A stretch of DNA of 25,710 nucleotides from assembly GCA_039795875.1 (NCBI GenBank), contig JBDKKY010000011.1, forward strand, positions 1 through 25,710, read 5' to 3'. Source of the stretch: CAIZLB01 sp039795875 (lineage in GTDB: Bacteria > Patescibacteriota > Minisyncoccia > Phycocordibacterales > CAIZLB01). A model generated the notes under the pieces. The model did no database searches. It worked only from the letters and a program-made list of their open reading frames with translations, and had not been told where the DNA came from. Numbering within the stretch: position 1 is the stretch's first letter; the number at the start of each line of letters is the position of its first letter. Below are positions 22,861 to 25,710 of the stretch, piece after piece. Made by a program: the position numbers and the translations under genes.

Positions 22861-23046
22861 TGGTGCGCAGAGCCATCGGCTTCCTTTCTGCGCATGCTAA
22901 AGCATGTGCGCAGAAGAGGATTTTCCGACTACACCGGCAGGTACTTTTCGATCTCATTTCGCTAAGAAGCTCATGAGATAACGAAAAGTCTTTCAAATCC
23001 TCACTCAAGCCGAACTATCGGCTTGAGTTGTACACCGTACCACCAG
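22861..23046 (-). other. Hairpin-dense region with tRNA-Leu-derived pieces
   Basis: Directly downstream of tRNA-Leu on the minus strand. Perfect stems: ACTCAAGCCGA/TCGGCTTGAGT (23003-23028, loop ACTA); GAGGATTT (22916-22923) with AAATCCTC (22995-23002), enclosing ACTTTTCG-ATCTCAT (22933-22947) with ATGAGAT (22973-22979) and CGAAAAGT (22982-22989); and TTCTGCGCA hairpin arms at 22886-22915. At the minus-strand 3' end GCGCAGA (22887-22893) can pair with TCTGCGC (22865-22871) and is followed by ACCA, like a 7-bp acceptor stem. The strand of function is not certain. Confidence 0.5.
22906..22923. repeat. 18-bp copy of the tRNA-Leu 3' end
   Basis: The 18 bases at 22906-22923 are identical to 23047-23064, which cover the tRNA-Leu acceptor 3' strand and part of the T arm. 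The copies are direct repeats 141 bp apart. A shorter 10-base match lies at 22862-22871. Confidence 0.85.
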
Positions 23047-23047
23047 G

Positions 23048-23130
23048 TGCGCAGAAGAGGATTTGAACCTCCACACCCTTACGGGCGCTACCACCTCAAG
23101 GTAGTGCGTCTACCGTTTCGCCACCTGCGC
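23048..23130 (-). tRNA. tRNA-Leu (anticodon GAG)
   Basis: 83 nt with a 7-bp acceptor GCGCAGG/TCTGCGC (one G-T), D arm, anticodon stem CTACC/GGTAG with loop TTGAGGT (anticodon GAG), a long variable arm CGCCC/GGGTG typical of class II tRNAs, T loop TTCAAAT, and discriminator A. CCA is not encoded (CCT follows). A possible promoter TTGATT-16-TAGCAT (23139-23166) overlaps the end of the peptidase gene. Confidence 0.93.
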
Positions 23131-23151
23131 ATAATAAGATGCTACCACACT

Positions 23152-24543
23152 CTATTTTGAAATCAATTTGTCCAAAATAGGATTTGTGATTGCTCCCACA
23201 ACTTGCACCTCCTTGTCGTATGGATAGATAACTTCATCTTCCTCAAGTTTTGTGTAATATTTGATATAATATAGGATATTATCCGTATCACATTTGTCAC
23301 AATTTCCTCCAGTCCGCAGCCCTGTTAACATCTGTAACAAAGTTGGAATCCAAGTCTTGTTTTGTAGGTACAGATTGTAGAAAATCAAACCGGCATGTGA
23401 GTATGTCCTTTCTATCATGTGAGGCGTTTGATTTACACTAAAGCCAAAGTCAAAAAAGTCTTTGTACTCTTCGTTTAATTCTTCTTTGGTCGGCTTACGA
23501 TAGGTATCTGATTGTTGTTTGATTATAGCCGGTGTTAATCCTTTATATAAATAATTATCACTAATATATTGCTCCATAAATACAGACAAACCTTCGTCCA
23601 GCCAACGTGCATTATATTTTTCGCTTTTAAACAAATTCATGCCGCCAAGGACCACGTGTGTTAGTTCATGAGCCAATATCTTCTTTCGCAAAAGCTCTGA
23701 TATTTTTGGATTGAAATGATCTGTATCAAAGAGAACGATATTTTTTGATACTGTTACCGCGGCTGATTCATATTGCTTAGTTAGTCGACGAATAGGGCTT
23801 ACCGCAACAACAATCTTTGGCGGTAACTTTCCTCCCAGCAATGTCTGATACGAACCCAAAGCTGGAGTGAGAGCTGTTATCATACGGGTTGCTGGCGCTA
23901 CCAAATTTTTAGGTGCCGCCAATAAAAATCTCCCGCCCACAGTCTGATTTACATACGTCCCATATTTTTTATTTAATAAAAGATACACATCATTGATAAA
24001 ATAATCTCCGGTACTGTTTGGTAATGCCATTGTGGTCTGAATCATTTTTGGGATAGTCACAATATTTTCCGAATTTGGATAGGCCAACATATTCATCGTC
24101 GATGGATATGTGATATTGATCTTAGCCATTCTGGGATAATTAGCACCCATGGCCAACGGAAACCGAAAGAGGGATAGATCATTATTGGGCAGCGCGTTAG
24201 TCAGACGATATGTAACTATGATTGAGGTGTCGGTTGGTTTTGAATAAACAATAGAGTCACCATTTCCATCTGTAAAATCCCTAAAATCTCGCTTCTCCCC
24301 TAATCCATTTGAGGCACTAAGCAGTTGATATGTTCCATCAAGTCCTGTCGCATCTACCATCTTACTTGGTAGTGTATTGAACGTTGATTCTTGATATGGT
24401 GTTGGATAGGTCAGTGTAATATCCGCACTTCGAGAATCAATGACTCGGATGTTCACATCTATCACGCCATCAGCAGCAAAAGTAGATATTGAGACGCTAA
24501 AAACAAACAATAATACAGAGGGGAAAAATAGTTTTTTGGACAT
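23152..24543 (-). CDS. Secreted gluzincin-like metallopeptidase (peptidase MA family-like)
   Basis: 463 aa from MSKKLFF at 24543, where the signal peptide starts (about 1-24, ending STFAA). TACAAT is 8 nt upstream. Residues 25-230 are beta-rich with no recognised family. The zinc site is H292-E293-L-T-H296 (ILAHELTHVV) with the third ligand Glu317 in RWLDEGLSVFME, the gluzincin arrangement. C-terminal helices and a CDKC pair (about 415-418) follow. Probably membrane-anchored or secreted and acting on wall or host/prey proteins, the latter inference only. Confidence 0.85.
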   Translation of the reverse strand: MSKKLFFPSVLLFVFSVSISTFAADGVIDVNIRVIDSRSADITLTYPTPYQESTFNTLPSKMVDATGLDGTYQLLSASNGLGEKRDFRDFTDGNGDSIVYSKPTDTSIIVTYRLTNALPNNDLSLFRFPLAMGANYPRMAKINITYPSTMNMLAYPNSENIVTIPKMIQTTMALPNSTGDYFINDVYLLLNKKYGTYVNQTVGGRFLLAAPKNLVAPATRMITALTPALGSYQTLLGGKLPPKIVVAVSPIRRLTKQYESAAVTVSKNIVLFDTDHFNPKISELLRKKILAHELTHVVLGGMNLFKSEKYNARWLDEGLSVFMEQYISDNYLYKGLTPAIIKQQSDTYRKPTKEELNEEYKDFFDFGFSVNQTPHMIERTYSHAGLIFYNLYLQNKTWIPTLLQMLTGLRTGGNCDKCDTDNILYYIKYYTKLEEDEVIYPYDKEVQVVGAITNPILDKLISK

Positions 24544-24576
24544 TAAATAAAATTGTATCACAGAACCGGTATATGG

Positions 24577-24605
24577 TTGTGCATTGTATAGATGTGTGAT
24601 ATATA
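24577..24605 (+). promoter_or_regulatory. Possible promoter of tRNA-Val
   Basis: TTGTGC (24577-24582), 17 bp, TATATA (24600-24605), ending 14 nt before the tRNA. It is divergent from the peptidase gene. Confidence 0.4.
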
Positions 24606-24619
24606 TATTTACGTAAAGA

Positions 24620-24692
24620 GGGCGATTAGCTCAGTTGGTAGAGCAACTCATTTACACTGAGAAGGTCGGGGGTTCAAGTCCCTCATCGCCCA
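24620..24692 (+). tRNA. tRNA-Val (anticodon UAC)
   Basis: 73 nt. Acceptor GGGCGAT/ATCGCCC, D arm GCTC...GAGC, anticodon stem ACTCA/TGAGA region with loop TTTACAC (anticodon TAC), T arm GGGGG-TTCAAGT-CCCTC (one G-T), discriminator A. CCA is not encoded. Confidence 0.95.
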
Positions 24693-24700
24693 CACTATAA

Positions 24701-24736
24701 AACAAAGACCCTGCGAAAGCAGGGCTTTTTGTTTTA
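24701..24736 (+). terminator. Intrinsic terminator after tRNA-Val
   Basis: CCCTGC-GAAA-GCAGGG followed by CTTTTTGTTTT, with A-rich flanks extending the stem. Confidence 0.85.
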
Positions 24737-24753
24737 TAACTGGGATTATAAGT

Positions 24754-24859
24754 GGGACTTGAAAGCCGGAGCGAAGCTTTGATGTCCTGTATGGGACCAA
24801 AGCGAGTGAGGCGGGGTCGCAGAAAAATTACGAAGTAATTTTATCTGTGACCAAGTCCC
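24754..24859. other. Three-way-junction-like structured element
   Basis: Outer perfect arms GGGACTTG (24754-24761) and CAAGTCCC (24852-24859) enclose two hairpins: GCTTTG-AT-GTCC/GGAC-CAAAGC (24776-24803) and GTCGCAGA...TCTGTGAC with inner AATTAC/GTAATT (24816-24851). The second hairpin abuts the outer arm. It may be a structured RNA, a palindromic mobile repeat or a regulatory leader of the downstream gene. Confidence 0.5.
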
Positions 24860-24894
24860 TCCCTACCTCAAATTTCCATGATACAATTAACCCC

Positions 24895-25047
24895 ATGCAA
24901 ACTCCACAGAAAGGATTCGTCGGCATCCTCATAGTCATCATTGTGGCGACTACTTTAGTTTTTCTCGTCAGCTATTCTCTCGGACGCCACAACCCCAGAG
25001 ACCCTCATATAGAGGATAAACAGAAGGCTAATATTCAAATACAATAA
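24895..25047 (+). CDS. Small single-TM membrane protein (50 aa)
   Basis: Starts MQTPQKGFVGILIVIIVA; the helix spans about 8-27, followed by a polar tail rich in charged residues that ends NIQIQ. The frame is open to 24847, but the ATG at 24895 is preferred because TACAAT (24882-24887) ends 7 nt upstream. The GFVG before the helix resembles the start of type IV pilin-like leaders (KGF-), but the protein is very short, so this is not claimed. Its stop is 1 nt before the epimerase ATG, so they are translationally coupled. Confidence 0.6.
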   Translation: MQTPQKGFVGILIVIIVATTLVFLVSYSLGRHNPRDPHIEDKQKANIQIQ

Positions 25048-25048
25048 C

Positions 25049-25710
25049 ATGTCAATATATATCATCACAGGCGGCGAAGGTTTTATTGGAAGTAAAATTA
25101 CCAGAAAAGTGAATGGTCAGTCATACGATTTAAAATCAGGATTGGATATCCTTAATACTTCTTTATTTGCCGAACATGCAACTGGTATGGACGGTATTTT
25201 TCATTGCGCAGCTAAGATCAGCGTGCCTGAAAGCATCGCACACCCTGACGAATATCACCGGACAAACGTCGAAGGCACGCAGTCTGTAGTCAGTACAGCA
25301 AAGAAGAATAATACGAAAATGGTTTTCTCTAGTAGCGCTGCAGTCTATGGAACTTCAGAAGACGTTGTTACGGAGGAATCCTCTACCGATCCTATGTCTC
25401 CGTATGCGCAAAACAAACTGGATGGTGAAAAAATTATTCGTGATGCAAATATCCCTGCGGTAGTGTTGCGATACTTCAACGTATACGGACCTGGACAATC
25501 TATTGCCTACGCCGGAGTAATCGCAACATTTATACAAAAAGCTTTAAAAGGAGAAGATCTACTTATTCATGGCGACGGTAAACAAACTCGGGACTTTGTC
25601 TATGTCGAAGATGTTGTTGAGGCCAATGTGTTGGCAATGAAATATACCAAAAAACCATTTGATACATTCAACATAGCCAGCGGCGATAGTATAACTATAT
25701 TAGAAATAGC
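25049..25710 (+). CDS. NAD-dependent sugar-nucleotide epimerase/dehydratase (5' part)
   Basis: The first 220 residues of an extended SDR enzyme running off the window. The Rossmann loop is GGEGFIG (8-14), FHCAAKISVP is the usual cofactor strand, SSSAAVYG (94-101) supplies the catalytic Ser and Y119-x3-K123 (SPYAQNKLDGE) the catalytic pair. RYFNVYGPGQ and GDGKQTRDFVYVEDVV are hallmarks of the UDP-glucose 4-epimerase/dTDP-glucose dehydratase group. It makes sugar precursors for surface polysaccharide. Exact substrate not decidable. Starts 1 nt after the 50-aa gene's stop. Confidence 0.92.
   Translation, partial: MSIYIITGGEGFIGSKITRKVNGQSYDLKSGLDILNTSLFAEHATGMDGIFHCAAKISVPESIAHPDEYHRTNVEGTQSVVSTAKKNNTKMVFSSSAAVYGTSEDVVTEESSTDPMSPYAQNKLDGEKIIRDANIPAVVLRYFNVYGPGQSIAYAGVIATFIQKALKGEDLLIHGDGKQTRDFVYVEDVVEANVLAMKYTKKPFDTFNIASGDSITILEI

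Noticed and set aside
22426..23046. RNase P RNA, tmRNA or SRP RNA in the structured region
   Set aside because: The conserved strings expected (GAGGAAAGTCC of RNase P, the tmRNA T arm and tag frame, the GGAAGGAAGCAG loop of SRP RNA) were not found by eye on either strand.
22906..23064. Active mobile element integrated at tRNA-Leu
   Set aside because: The repeats are only 141 bp apart with no integrase or other mobility gene between or beside them; at most a remnant.

Overview
The window looks like chromosomal DNA of a small-genome bacterium of the Candidate Phyla Radiation (Patescibacteria), most likely Parcubacteria-like. This is an inference from gene content: short intergenic gaps, many small membrane proteins, tandem SIMPL-domain proteins, a Gly-rich surface protein with a peptidoglycan-binding-like end, a complete dCMP-to-dTTP gene set, a secE-nusG-rplK cluster without rplA behind it, and tRNAs without encoded CCA. 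Purine-rich Shine-Dalgarno sequences are nearly absent. Instead, many genes have a -10 hexamer ending 6-8 nt before the start codon, as expected for leaderless mRNAs. No rRNA, CRISPR array, transposase or integrase was seen.

Layout. 1-1570: tail of an unidentified gene, two small membrane proteins (LapA-like, lmo0937-like), a GIY-YIG protein and a small basic orphan. 1577-5990: a minus-strand cluster reading 70-aa coiled-coil protein, LexA, and two ABC half-exporters. It is headed by a near-consensus promoter whose spacer carries a GAAC-N4-GTTC palindrome, a credible SOS box. The two half-exporters have complementary degenerate ATP-site motifs, as in heterodimeric exporters. 6139-9897: a 2-oxoglutarate/Fe(II) oxygenase, a winged-helix/Nudix protein, an orphan and a DipZ-like CcdA-thioredoxin protein. 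9927-11687: argS.

11848-16219: nucleotide metabolism. ThyA and DHFR lie on the plus strand; dCMP deaminase, thymidylate kinase and a P-loop/CYTH-like fusion lie on the minus strand. Together the first four turn dCMP into dTDP and recycle folate. ThyA, DHFR, the kinase and the fusion look more GC-rich than their neighbours and nearly every unit has its own terminator. 16356-18104: a Gly-rich secreted surface protein. 18277-19515: rplK, nusG and secE under one promoter. 19563-22399: two SIMPL proteins, a PAP2 phosphatase and a PH-domain membrane protein.

22400-23047 has no convincing protein gene but is packed with long perfect stems, plus an 18-nt copy of the 3' end of the adjacent tRNA-Leu(GAG) and a mini acceptor stem ending in ACCA. 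It is the best candidate for something undescribed. 23152-25710: a secreted gluzincin-like peptidase, tRNA-Val(UAC), a compact three-way-junction-like element, a 50-aa membrane protein and the start of a sugar-nucleotide epimerase running off the end.
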